DNA from: Galerina marginata
Lineage: Eukaryota; Basidiomycota; Agaricomycetes; Agaricales; Galerinaceae
Length of the DNA stretch: 64,000 bases
Reading direction: 5' to 3'
NCBI GenBank assembly: GCA_023014335.1
Contig: JAECYW010000001.1
Coordinates: 62,001-126,000, forward strand
Positions 8,979-21,013 of the stretch are shown one piece after another (position 1 is the first letter of the stretch; each line of letters starts with the position of its first letter). The notes beneath the pieces are model-generated. The model was not told the DNA's origin and did no database searches. It saw only the letters and a list, made by a program, of their open reading frames with translations. Made by a program: the position numbers and the translations under genes.

Positions 8979-11900
8979 ATGTCTTCCGGAGATTGGATCG
9001 CCGCCCTTGAGAGTGCCTTAAACGCGCTGCGGAGTGAAGGGGAACACACCCAGACACTCCTACGACAATTCCTTTCCCATCTCAGATGTTCGGACCCCCC
9101 AGCCATTGTAACAACACCTGTAACACCATCCATTCCCCCTCCGCGTGTTTCCGAGTTTCCAGACGATTCCGCGTTTCCAAGCGCTGTTCTGGCTCCACAT
9201 GGCTCTGATTCCACATCCCTTCCGCCCCTGGGCATTCCCAAAGATTCAGAACTTTCTGAACTTCAGAAATCTGCTCTCCCCGCTCCCCACTCCCGAAATT
9301 TGGATTTTCCCGAATTCCGGAGTGCGTCTCAACCCGAGGCAGAGTGCCCAGGCTTCCGGTTCCCGGTTCCGAAATTTCGGAACTTTACTCCGCTTCGACC
9401 CGGAGTTCCGCCGGATTTCTACAGAGACCGCTCCTTAGGCAGATCCTTTCTTTTCACCTGCCGAACCTATATTCGTCTCGTTCCAACTGCTTTTCTGGAC
9501 GTGACTGTACAAATACTTTGGGTTCTTTCTTTTATGAAATCAGGACGCGCGTTCCGCTGGGCGGAGCGGAAACTAGCATTAGAACTAACGGAAGGATTTC
9601 CATGGACTAACTAGGCAGAATTCGAGAGCAATTTCCGGTACAACTTCACTCCAGCTCACGCTGCGGCGACCGCCATTAATATTCTGGAAGGGTCAGCATA
9701 CTTCCAGCAAGGTCGCTTGGTGGATGACTACCTGGATGAGTTCCTGGATCTTGTGCACGATCCGCAGTACACCGACCCCCGTACGATTGTGGTAAAATTC
9801 CGATGAGGGCTAGCTCAACGCATTTCTGTGGTTCTTAACGGAATTGTGAGCGGCAGGCCCTCCGACGTGGATCCTGATGGGTGGTACCAATTGGCCGCTC
9901 AACTTGACCAAAATCAACGGGCGGATGAGGCTTTCCTAGCTTCCTACTCTCCAGACCCACTCCCTGCTCCGACACCTGCTCTCCCGAGTCCCCTTCTCAG
10001 CCAACCATTGGCTGTTGAAAAACTTGAGGAGCAGAATTTTGATGTCCATCATATGAATCAGGTTGAGCTGCGGAAAGGTTTAGAGGATTGGTTGTCCAAG
10101 CTGAGCCGTATAGCGGAGGACAAGTCAAAGGAGCTGGAAGAAATTCCAGTGAAGCGGAAAATGGTGCGCGCCTTGCCGCGGGTGGTTCAGTCTTCCCCGC
10201 TGCCTTCCAAAAATCGCTATTCAGTCCTCGAGGTAGACTCAGTCCCAGAGCCTACCGAAGAACTGATAAGCATTGAGGATTTGCCACCGCCGCCTCCTAA
10301 AGCGACAACTCCTCCCAAGGCCCAGACTCCGCGACGTGCTAAATGGGAGAAACGGATGCATGACCGGTTGGTTATTAACTCGATGAGCCCTGGACCAACC
10401 TCCCTTATTCTTCCGGTGCACCTCAAAAGCACGGATACTATGGATGAGGTTGGAGCGGATGCTCTCGGTGACACTGGCGCCACTGGAGATTTCATTGACG
10501 AGGACTACGTCAAGGAATGTAACCTCCCCACTCGGAATCTATCACAGCCAATTCCCGTTTATAATGTGGATGGATCTCTGAATGAGGCTGGTTTAATCTC
10601 CAAGGTGGTAGATGTGCTCATGACCTATCAGACGCATTCCGAGCGTATCCTTCTTGCTGTCACCAAACTTGGGAAGCAAAAGGTTATCTTGGGTTACACT
10701 TGGTTTAAAAAGCACAACCCAGACATTGACTTCACAACGGGTACTGTGAAAATGACCAAGTGTTCCCCCAGGTGCTGCTCGGGCTGTTGGACTGAAATCC
10801 GGGAGGAACGCAAAGTCCAGAAGGCAATCATGCACCATATCAATGCTTGCAAAATGGGCAATCTCCCAGACTTGGTTGATGATCATGAGGATGATGAGGA
10901 AGATGATGACAAGCCAGTTCCGTCTTCTTCTCCCTCTCCAGAGGATCCTGCTCTTGAAGAAGGTGACCGCATCTTTGCTACTGGGCTTTTACCAGAAGCA
11001 GAGCACATCCGCGCTGGTTCAACTATTTCCCAGCGCCTTGCGGAAGCCTTCAAGAAGAACTCTGAGCCCACGGACTTTGATAAGCACGTTCCTGAGCACC
11101 TCAAGGACTTCCATTCGGTGTTTTCCAAAGAGTCGTTTGATAACCTTCCTGAGCACAAGCCCTGAGACCATGCAGTTGAACTTATAGCTGATGCCACACC
11201 ACGCAGCTGCAAGGTCTACCTGCTTGCGGTCTCAGAGCAGAAGGAACTCGACGCTTTCATCAAGGAAAACCTGGATTCGGGTTGCATCCGTCCTTCCAAG
11301 TCCCCCATGGCATCTCCCGTCTTCTTTATCAAGAAGAAGGATGGTTCTCTCCGCCTTGTCCAGGACTACCGCGCACTCAATGCTATGACGGTGAAAAATA
11401 AGTACCCACTCCCACTCATTTCAGAGTTGATCAATAAACTCTGAGGTGCAAAGTACTTCACCAAGCTTGATGTCCGCTGGGGTTTTAATAATGTCCGGAT
11501 GAAGGAAGGAGATGAGTGGAAGGCTGCTTTCCGGACCAACCGTGGATTGTTCAAACCGCTCGTCATGTTCTTTGGGCTCACCAATAGTCCTGCCACATTC
11601 CAGACAATGATGAACGACATCTTTGAGGATTTAATCTCAGAAGGTGTTGTAGTCGTGTACCTCGACGACATCCTCATCTTTACGGAAACGCTGGAAGAAC
11701 ACCGGAAGGTCACTTGAAGAGTACTTGAGCTCCTGGAAAAGCACAAGCTCTACCTCTGGCCGGATAAATGCGAGTTTGAACAGACCACAGTGGAGTACCT
11801 TGGAGTTATCATTTCCCATAACTCTGTGGCTATGGACCCAGTCAAGGTGGCAGGAGTTGCGGAATGGCCAGAACCCAAGAACAAGAAAGAAGTACAGTCC

Positions 11901-14216
11901 TTCCTGGGCTTTACCAATTTCTATCAAAGGTTCATCCGCGACTTCTCGGAGCATGCGCGCCCGCTCTTTGATCTTACAAAGAACAACGTGAAATGGTCTT
12001 GGGGAACGGATCAGCAGGCTGCCTTCGATAAGCTCAAGCAGTCTGTTACTTCTTCCCTGGTTCTCATGTCCCCTGACTCCACCCGTCCATTCCGCGTTGA
12101 GGCCGACAGCTCTGATTTTGCAACTGGAGCTGTACTGTCTCAGGTCTCCCCGGATGATGACAAGTGGCACCCTGTTGCGTTCTACTCCAAGTCCCTGTCC
12201 CCTGTCGAGTGGAACTATGAAATTCACAACAAGGAAATGCTTGCTATCATCTGCTCTTTACAAGAGTGGAGGCATTTCCTTGAAGGCGCAGAACACCAGT
12301 TCGAGATCTGGACGGATCATAAGAACTTGGAGTATTTCATGACCGCAAAACAACTCAACCGCTGTCAAGCTCGCTGGTCCCTGGTCCTTGCCCGGTTTGA
12401 CTTCCTTATGCACCACAAACCAGGCCGGACTATGGGAAAGCCGGATGCACTATCTCAAAGAGCAGATCATGGCACTGGATCAGAGGATAATTCCAATATC
12501 ACTCTTCTGACTCCAAAGCTCTTTGTGATTTGTGCTCTAGAGGCAGTTGAGGTTGTGGGCGCTGAGGTTGATATCCTCCGTGATATCCGCAAAGGTGTCA
12601 AAGGTCCTATTAAGGAGGAACCAGTGGCAAAGGCAGTTCAAGCGCTTAGGAAAACCTCCGCTTGCTCTATCCACTTTAGTGAATGGTCTGAGCGCGATGG
12701 TCTCCTATACTTCCGAGGCAAGATCTATGTTCCACTTAACTCAGATCTCCGCCGGTGCATTGTCTCCCTCTGCCATGATACTTGGATTGCTGGGCATGCT
12801 GGACGGTTTAAGACCTTGGAAATGGTTTCACGGAATTATTGGTGGCCAAACATGTCAAGATATGTTGGCCGGTATGTTGCTACCTGCGATATGTGCCTCC
12901 GAACCAAGGTCCAACACCGTCTACCATCTGGTGAACTTGTTCCTCTCCCAGTCCCCTCTGACCATTGGCACACTATTAGCATGGACTTCATTGTCGAGCT
13001 TCCGGACTCAGCAGGATACGACGCGATCATGGTTGTTGTGGACAGTGCTGGTAAGCGGGGTCACTTTGTTGAGACCACCACTACTATTACCGCTGCTGGA
13101 GCTGCCCAACTCTTCCTGAAGCATGTCTGGAAGCTCCACGGACTACCCTGGAAAGTTGTCTCCGACCGCGGCTCCCAGTTCATTGCCGAGTTCATGAAGG
13201 AGCTGTACCGCCTCTTAGGAATTCAGCTTGCTCCGTCAACTTCCTACCATCCGCAGACCGACGGCCAGACAGAGCGTGTCAACCAGGAATTGGAACAGTA
13301 CATCCGAGTCTTTGTCAGTGAACATCAAGATGACTGGCAAGGACTACTCCCACTTGCTGAGTTTGCATATAATAACCATGTGCACTCCTCAACTCAGCAT
13401 ACTCCATTCCTACTGGACACCGGACGGCATCCGCGGATGGGTTTTGAGCCTCATCAGCCTCTGTCTAAGCTGGAAGCAGTCAACGAGTTCACTCAGTGGA
13501 TGAAGGACACTTTGGAGGAAGCCAAGGCAGCTCTAACCAAGGCTAAAGACGATATGGCTAGATATTATAATCAGCGGCGAACACCAGCCCCGGTGTTCAA
13601 GGCTGGAGATAAGGTCTATTTGGATGCTAGCGACATTCAGACAACTCGCCCATCCAAGAAGTTTGCTCATTGCCGCCTAGGTCCTTACTTGGTTGAAAGG
13701 AGAATTGGACTTAACGCCTATCGACTTCGCCTTCCAGTCTCTCTTAAGCGCCTCCATCCAGTCTTCAACGTGATCAAGCTGACACCTGCCCCTGATGATC
13801 CTATCCCAGGAAGGAGAGCTGCACCACCACCACCGCCAGAGCTTATTGATGGGGAAGAACACTATGAAGTAGAGGAAATTCTCAACAGCCGCATGTTCTG
13901 CTGAAAGCTCCAGTACTTGATCAAATGGGAAGGCTATGGTCCAGAGGATAATTCTTGGGAGTATAAGGATAATATTAGTGCTCCTGAGCTTGTCACCAGA
14001 TTCCACCAGCAGAACCCAGGAGCACCGCAACAAATCTGTGCCTTAGCATTTGGCTCAATTCCTTTCCGACCTATCACCAGTCTTCCTATCGCATCGAGGC
14101 GATGCTCATTTGAGGGGGGGGTAATTGTAAGGGGAACTCCGCTTCCGATTTCCGAAGCTCCGATTTCCGGGTCCGACATTCCGGAGTTCCGCTCCGCTCC
14201 ACCTGTCCGGACGTGA
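8979..14216 (+). pseudogene. Gag-Pol polyprotein of the Ty3/gypsy chromovirus, six in-frame stops
   Basis: One frame runs from ATG 8979 to TGA 14214-14216, ending inside the 3' LTR (1,746 codons), interrupted by stops at 9612 (TAG), 9804, 11163, 11442, 11715 and 13902 (all TGA). No frameshift is needed. Gag occupies the first part; no CCHC zinc knuckle is visible. A protease with D-T-G (ALGDTGATG) lies near 10470. Reverse transcriptase has YLDD at 11658-11669. RNase H follows ([14 protein letters not shown] near 12100). Integrase has an HHCC zinc region (about 12775-12905) and core blocks MDFI, SDRGSQF and [10 protein letters not shown] chromodomain (YEVEEIL ... LIKWEGYG) is at 13864-14010, split by the last stop. 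In this family Gag-Pol is cleaved by its own protease; this copy cannot make it. Four stops (9804, 11442, 11715, 13902) stand where Arg CGA would fit. Confidence 0.92.
14112..14121 (+). other. Polypurine tract of the Ty3/gypsy element
   Basis: GAGGGGGGGG four bases before the 3' LTR, the usual position of the plus-strand DNA primer. Confidence 0.7.
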
Positions 14217-14473
14217 TTCCGAAGATTTCATTTTATTTATGGACTTTATTTTATCGTACCACTTTTATTATTTTGCATGCGACACTTGCCCTAAAGTGCC
14301 TTTTCTTATATATACCGCTCACCTAGCATTGGGTTCCCACTTTTCCCTCTTTGGTTCCCTGCTAGGTGCGTTTAGATAGATTAGATTAGATCACCACATT
14401 TAATATATTGACTTTGGTTCCCTGCTAGTTCTCCGATCCGTTTCCGGCATCCCGGACTTCAGTTGCCCTTACA
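14126..14473 (+). repeat. 3' LTR of the Ty3/gypsy element
   Basis: 348 bp, followed by CCTAC, the target duplication. A14396 replaces G of a CpG that is intact in the 5' LTR; the other three differences are C here and T in the 5' copy. Confidence 0.93.
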
Positions 14474-14478
14474 CCTAC

Positions 14479-14853
14479 TAACTACTGTTGAATAAAATAA
14501 ACAGTGCACGCTATGGTGTCCTGTATTCACTCGCACACTGCCCCACATCTCAAAATGTGCATGTGCCAAGAGTGAACCCCACACAGGGTCCGTGTTGGGA
14601 GCTGAGCAACAAAGGTGCACTGGTTTTCCGTAGCTGTTGTCCGTGTTCCGGGGACTGATCCACCTTAAATCATGATTAAATCAAATGGGATAACTACTTT
14701 ACCTGCCATTTCCTGCACTTTCCTGCACTTTCCTTAAATCAAACCCTCAGAACGTCAGTAGCAACAGTAAAACATTGAAAATTGGCCTTGGAGGCTTCAT
14801 AATTTGATAAAATACATTACTTTCTACCTAATTGTGCACTTAATACAATGGAA
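14479..14853. other. Gene-free spacer between Ty3 element and repeat copy B
   Basis: No supported gene. It contains TTAAATCA-type motifs and two adjacent CCTGCACTTT repeats near 14710. Confidence 0.3.
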
Positions 14854-15235
14854 CAGTGAGAAAGCTGTGTGCTGGAGAGTGAGCAACCCTCGAGGAGGCC
14901 ATCTGCGCATGAAATCCACCAGGCATGTGTCCCAAGCGCGCTTCCCAAATGCAGTGACAGCTTGTCGGGACCCTGTGTGAGCCACAGAGAACACCAACTC
15001 TTGATGGTCCCTTGTTTGGACATTACATCCGAGCAAGCTCAAATCCGTCATTGAGATGCCACGCTCCCCTCGAGGGTGGTTTTCCTCCTTTGAGAGCACA
15101 CTTTCAAGCCTCCAGTTCCTCCCATTGCAGCAGAAGGAGGCATGGGTCACACAGTGTGACGCATTCCGATCATGCCAAGGTGCCGGCGATCAGATTGGTA
15201 AGCAAAATTGCCTTATCGGCTTAAATCATTTGACA
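14854..15235 (+). repeat. Dispersed repeat, copy B (uninterrupted)
   Basis: The uninterrupted relative of copy A (5875-8127). It shares GGAGGCCATCTG-type sequence, CTTGATGGTCCCTTGTTTGG, TCACACAGTGTGACG and the right end CAGATTGGTAAGCAAAATTG...TTAAATCATT. It lacks the 130-bp hairpin and the 1.7-kb insertion of copy A. It has no coding capacity. The outer borders are approximate. Confidence 0.6.
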
Positions 15236-16470
15236 TAAGTGGTGTCAACACTGGTGGAATTTTTTACCATTCCAGATCAATAATAGAATGGACTCATTAC
15301 AAGGCCGACACTGAAGTTCCAGAGTTGGACCAGATCTTGATATCATGTGTCAAAGAGTTTCTAATTGTTCCTGTTATTGTTATTTGCAGTATAAACAAGT
15401 ATCAATAAGACCACAATAACAACAATGTTAAGTTCTTGCTTCTTCCTTTCAACCACCATCTAGGCCATGGTAACTCCAGCTCTAACTTACTCATAACAGC
15501 TTCTACAAGTCACATACCCAAAGTGAGTACACACAACCTATGTTTTCAATCTCTTATTCTGCTCTTGATGGCTGAATGCTGTCGATGGTGCTCCTGGTTA
15601 CAATATCTTGTGTACCAATTGCTGCTGCTCAATCTGCCTACCTGGCTGAAAAATATTGCCTTTCTCCTATTTGATTCCAAAATCTCCCTCATATGAGCGA
15701 ACTTGACTGTCTCAACAATGGGACAGTTGACAACTTGGCACTGGTGTCTTGAACAGTGTTTACTGGATATCTGGGACTGTTTCTGACTGGTACACATTGG
15801 AACCTTTGCCTTTCTCTGCATAGGTCTACTTGCCAGAACAAAATCATGCAGTTCTGGCAAACTGATAAAGAGTCAAACTCGCTCAAATTTGATAATTTTC
15901 ACAAAATTGGTTGCGCTATATTTTGATTCTCCACCAAAAATGTCTTCTTGAACAGTTGCAGCTATGCAGATCATTACCTGCATTTTTTTACTGTTATATC
16001 ATTGCCTGTGGTGTGTGTACAGTGTGGCTACCATGCCAGCCACTGGCAGCCATGCCACCTTGCCAGTTTGCCAAACCTGTGCAGCTCCCTGGATTTTATA
16101 AAAGGCCTTGATTTTCTATAATTCCTCTTTTCTGTGATTTATTCCAAAGCCCCTCTAAGCTTCTGGAACCCCATTGCTTCTCAGCATTTTTTAAAACCTC
16201 AATCTGTTCAAGGTTCCAGGCCAGCCAGCACTTGGGGTATTTTCTTCTCCAAAAAATCTACTGTCTGCTTTACCAATTTCCAGTTTCTAACAGTTTATTT
16301 GCAGCAAAGGTGTTTGCTCCTGGCAGTGTCGTCATTCAGTCAAAACCATTCAGCTTGAATGCAATCTGCAAAGTTGTCCCCATTACATCAAAATGGTGCA
16401 TTGTCCCCCAGTTGACTTCACTCAATAATTAATTAATATCTTCTTATTTCCAACAGATTTATTTTGCAGC
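15236..16470. other. Transition between repeat block and gene-dense part
   Basis: AT-rich, no supported complete gene. The first coding exon and promoter of the gene at 16471 should lie here, since the reading frame at 16471 follows a splice acceptor (TTTTGCAG), but I could not identify the upstream exon. Insertions in this stretch may have disturbed it. Confidence 0.35.
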
Positions 16471-19371
16471 CATTCTGCAGTGTCAACCTCTGAAGGACAC
16501 GAGGCGTCCACCAGCGTCCGGACGACATCCGACTTGCCGACATGGGTTCACCTTCCCGATATGGGTATAACTTCTAAAACGGGACCGGAGTCCGACGAAG
16601 AAGCCGAAGACGACGAACTTGCCTCAGACCACGATGGCGACCAAGTACTCCCAGCGAAAAGACCGAAAACCCTTTCTGCATCCACCAATAGGCGCGGCAA
16701 GAGGAAGCAGTCACCAAATCCATCATTGCTTCCTCTCGAGGCTTCTCCCAGCCACATTGCTCCTGGCTCAAACGACGGCACGTCACAACTGGCACTCGCG
16801 TTGAATGCGAGTTTTACAGCCGCGGGTCCTTCGATTATATCGGCAGTTCAGACCCCTCCTCCTGAAGTAGTTGCTTCCCGCCAGTTAGCTCCAGGAAAAG
16901 TGAAGCCTTCGACTCAAACGCAACTGCCTGGATCATGGATGAACGCCATCGCCGCCACCAATAGATCCAGCCAGTTTAATGTGCCCCCTGACAGAGAATC
17001 CAGTCTGCAATCTTCAGCACCCTCTAACCCTCCAGCGCTTTCTAGTCTCTCGCAGAAGCGGAAGATTCTTGTACCAGACACCAAACGACGCTCGAGGAAG
17101 AGAAACGAAGCCACCACCGCCTCTGAGATACCAAGCACTCGAGCACTCCCATTCGCGGAACCAATTTCTGCAACCACTTCTTCGTCCCGAGAACACCTTG
17201 TCGTCCAGACTTCTCGCTCTTACCTGGCCAGACACGCGAAAGCAACCGCCATTGCTCCAGCCAAATCTTCGGCCTATCAAGCAAACCAAGACGAGATAGA
17301 AGATTGGACAGAGGCTACCGTTGCTTCCCTCGTCTTTAGGAAACCACCATACTCGAGGCGTGCCGAAGCTGAGGTGCGGATGATGAATGCGGCGCACTTG
17401 AGGAGGATGATCGATGCGAGCCAGATGGTGCCCCCTACGGGAAATGAGACCACCATTGCTAATCGTCCTGTCAAACCAGTGGCGATACCCGCCATTTCTC
17501 TCTCTGCCCAGACCGAGGCTCTCATCGAGAGCATCTTTGGACCTGAAGACTCTACGGTCAGGTCGCAGGTCATTAAACCAGTAAGCTCGTTTTATGTTCA
17601 ACTTTTTCTTCTTTTACTCATACCATGAAACGCAGACTGCAAAAAACAAGCGACGGCTTTACAGCAAGAGTAGGGCTTCGTCGACCTCGGATGTGCTCAC
17701 CGCACACACATCTGAACTTCCTACCCCACCTGCCGAGTTTGCTCCAGATCCTATTCAAAACCATGTTATCGTTATCGATTCTCCTAGTCCACCTCTGCAG
17801 TCCTCGGCTCTTCCTACAATCGACTCTGATAGCAAACCTCAAGGGCCACAGTCACCCGTTATCGGCGTAACCGAAGCTTCAGACACCGAGCGCAAGAATT
17901 TAACCATCACTACCGATCCTTCAGCAGACGGCGCTCGTACCACCAATTCCCTTTCCCATCTCAATTGGACTTTTGATGTCTATGCCGAACCCCTCTATCC
18001 ACCGACGATCAGTCCTATATCGTCCCGTCATCCTTCACCGTTTTCTGGAGCAATTAGCCATACATCTACCAATCCCGCCACACCACCACAATTTCTACCA
18101 ATTCCCGAGTCCAGTGCGAGCGTGATTCGCTCTCGTTCTCGTGAAGCCCAGAGAGGTAGCCCGGATTCTCGACCTGCGGAGGATGTGGCTGCGCTTGTGA
18201 GCTCCAGTGTGTCTGGCACTGAGGAAGACCCTCGCACCTTCCAAAGTTTTCTTCCAACCAATGATTTTCATGCGCTTAAACCCAGGATCACAGAGAATGT
18301 GGTGAACGTGGTGAACCCTTCTGCGTCACTGGTCCAACAATCTTATGATGCAGAGCAAGTTCAAGGCAGAATGGACCAAGTGGCTGATTCAGACTCTGAC
18401 AATATGTACGTTGATGAACCCGAAATCCCAGCCGTCCTCCAACCCAAACGTCAACTATCTCATGGGATCGTTGCTCCTCTGCTCTCGGAATCTCAACATG
18501 GCTCTGCAAGCGACTCTGATCATCTTTCCAGTGAAGTCCAGCCCACTCCCGCGACCTTCTCACTTCACCACGCTGTGGAAAATATATCTCCGATTTTTAC
18601 TCCTCAGCATTCGCCTCCTGCAAACATTCGCCCCATTAGCTACCGTACATGGGAGGTAACGGAACAGCCAAGCCAACCTATCCCACTTCCCACCGTCTTC
18701 GACCCGGGATATCTCAAATCCCGTACCCAAGGGCAGGATGCATACCACCTCGGAGCTGAATTAGAGGCTGAGGCCGTTATCGGTGAAATAAACCCAATCG
18801 AAGACGGGGGCGCAGTGGATGGCATGGACACGGACGAAGATGAGGTCGACGAGCTTGACGACGATAATGACGACAGCATGGTCGTAGAGCGGCTGGGTGG
18901 ATCCATCTCGAATGGTCGGAAAGCCGAAGGTAGCCAGAACTCGGTTAGTGTCGGACCAAAAAACAACGATACATCAACCAGCGAGGGGGTGGAGGATATC
19001 GATCAACTGATTGACTCGCCAGAGGCTCTTGCGGCCGAAGTTGAGCAATGGAAGTCGGTGTTGCAAAGTTTGCTCAAGGGGAAGAAAAAATTTGGTGAAG
19101 AGGTAAGTTATCTTCAATTTTACTAATCGTTTACCGTTTACTGAGCATCTCGTGAATGTTATGATAGGACATGCAACATTTGAAAGACACCTTGCAAAGC
19201 ATCTATGCCCACAGGACGCTCATCGGGCCTACTTCAGCTCTCGCAGAGACTGTTTACGCCATTGCGAATTTGCGAGCGGAGGATATCCCAGACAAGGACC
19301 AAGTTGGCTTGAGAGTGCTGGCTAGGAAGTCGGTGCGTGCGTGGGGTATACGGAGGCAGGGGACTGCGTGA
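16471..19371 (+). CDS. Large disordered protein, function unknown; 5' exon not resolved
   Basis: Three exons are clear: about 16471-17580, 17636-19102 and 19168-19371, with introns of 55 and 65 nt (GTAAGC...GCAG and GTAAGT...ATAG) that keep phase 0. The frame has no ATG near its start and an upstream stop at 16426, so at least one earlier exon is missing from this model. The product, more than 925 residues, is rich in Ser, Pro and Thr with acidic patches (ESDEEAEDDE, DTDEDEVDELDDDNDD) and basic nuclear-type clusters (KRPKTL, RRGKRKQ, KRRSRKR). The last exons (AEVEQWKSVLQSLLKGKKKF and MQHLKDTLQSIYAHRTLIG) look helical and are probably the folded, conserved part. A nuclear role, perhaps chromatin-related, is inference from composition only. 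I do not recognise the family. Confidence 0.6.
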
Positions 19372-19737
19372 TAGCTATGTGGCTCGAGCTGGGGTTCGAG
19401 CTGTGGGCTAGGACTGTTTTCTTGAATAATTAATTATACTGATACGACTCGTACGAGATTCCACTCCTGTGTCTGGACTTAGAAATCCTTTTAATAGTTG
19501 CTTTCCTTTCGTTGTATATAGTTCTTTTGTTCGTATTGCATTATGCTTTCTTGAAGTCGTTGTGTCATAACTCAATCTTGTTGTTCGGAATTCCTTAGCT
19601 GAGGGCATCAGGTCCATATCGGTCAAAGTCGCTTCTTGGCTAAGTACCTCCACCATCATCTCTGCACACCAGGACTAAGCTCGGCCTCAGACTCGCCAGC
19701 ACACATATAAGCTCTGGATTGGAATCACCTAACCAAA
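19372..19737. other. Intergenic spacer
   Basis: 3' end of the upstream gene and promoter of the gene at 19738, both on the plus strand. No specific site is recognised. Confidence 0.4.
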
Positions 19738-21013
19738 ATGTCCAACTCTCGCACTTGTTTCCGGAGGACTGAACCTCTGGTCATCGTCGTCACCCTCGAC
19801 GACACTAAATCGCCGTCCTCGTCCAACTCCTCTGGCAACTCAAACTCAAACTCATCAACCCGCCAAGCTAAAACACCGTCTCTTAGGCTATATCAACCCC
19901 ATTCTATACCTTCAGCGTCGGATCCTAGTCCTGGGCCGTTCTCAAGTTCACGGCCTCCGGGGCCATCCAAACCTCAGCCTCAGTCGTATCGCATACTGCC
20001 CGAGGGGCTCCAGCGGATAACGCTGCTTGATGGTACGGATTTTGTCAAGGCGTGGTTGGAAACTGTTATAGGTGCGTACTCTGTGGATATGCTCAAACTC
20101 GGATGCACACGATGTCTTTGGACTTGGTGGCGATGAGGTCGCCGCCGCCGCCACAGCCTGCCTGCATGGATGGAGCCGGCAAATTGGATGGAATCGGCGG
20201 ATACGAGGCAGGCTCTGCTTCATGTAGTGCCCGTGGCTGGGTAGGGCCTCTAAGGTCCGACCCTTGGGCCTTCTCCTCACTTTACACGAATCAGACTCGA
20301 CTATAGTATCGTATATCACAACTCACAACTAACAACTTACGGCCCTCTTTCTCTTTCCCTTTCTCTTCCACCTCTTCCTCTTCCTCCTTCCCCACACAGC
20401 CCACGTTATACGGTACAACAACATGGGCCTATACGGCGACGTCGCTCTGCATCACCTCCTGCACCGCAAGGCCAAGTACTCACTCGCGATCAGTCTCGGG
20501 CCGTCGTATTCGCCTCCTTCTCCCCCTCCCTCTCCCCCTTCTCCTGCACCTCCTCCTCCTATGCCTCCCGCTTCCACTTCCACTTCCACTTCCTCCTCGT
20601 CCCCGTCCTCGTCCGACTCCACCCCCACCCCCACCCCCATTGACAGCCCAATAGCAGAAACCAAAGGCGTCCTCATAGACTACGACCTCGTCCCAGCCAT
20701 GTTCGTGCCCCCCGCGGCGTACGCGGTGTATGCGCAGATTTTTGGGTGCGATTTGGTGGGGTGGATGCAGCGCGATCGGAGTTTGAGCGAGAGCGAGAGG
20801 AAGAGGAAGAGCTCGAAACCAGGTGGTGGGATCGGGAGTTTGAAGATGATCAGGCGGAAGACAAGGTTTGAGGCTGTGGGTTTGGGGGAGCTTATGAGGG
20901 GAGTGAGACGGGAAGGCGAAGGTGGAGGTGGAGAGGAAGAGGAAGAGGGACTGGGCGGGTTCGAAGGGCTCGGGCTGGATGGGACGCTTCCACCTGCGCC
21001 TGAGCTCGACTGA
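19738..21013 (+). CDS. Hypothetical protein with Ser/Pro-rich linkers
   Basis: Exons 19738-20071 and 20400-21013 (315 aa). The 328-nt intron is long for this window, but its ends (GTGCGT ... CACACAG) join the frame cleanly across a split Ala codon. A Ser-rich N-terminus (SSSNSSGNSNSNSS) leads to a compact block formed by both exons (LPEGLQRITLLDGTDFVKAW, then GLYGDVALHHLLHRKAKYSL). A low-complexity Pro then Ser/Thr linker follows, then a second compact block (GVLIDYDLVPAMFVPPAAY, VYAQIFGCDLVGWMQRD) and a Glu/Gly-rich tail. The two ordered blocks are probably one domain interrupted by the linker. I do not recognise it. No signal peptide or membrane segment is seen. Confidence 0.6.

Larger units (their letters stand above)
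8473..14473 (+). mobile_element. Full-length Ty3/gypsy chromovirus with broken coding frame
   Basis: A complete 6,001-bp LTR retrotransposon. It has 348-bp LTRs (8473-8820, 14126-14473) that are 344/348 identical and begin TGTAAGGG and end CCCTTACA; a perfect 5-bp target duplication CCTAC (8468-8472, 14474-14478); one Gag-Pol frame (8979-14216); and a G-rich tract before the 3' LTR. The domain order Gag, protease, reverse transcriptase, RNase H, integrase and a C-terminal chromodomain places it with the chromoviruses, whose chromodomain is known to guide integration toward marked chromatin. Six stop codons make this copy unable to produce its proteins. Four of the six fit CGA to TGA, and all four LTR differences are at CpG, so decay by cytosine deamination is the likely cause. 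The insertion is fairly young. Confidence 0.95.

Noticed and set aside
11637..12227. A 196-codon minus-strand frame inside the Ty3 element
   Set aside because: Antisense shadow of reverse transcriptase and RNase H, which are clear on the plus strand.
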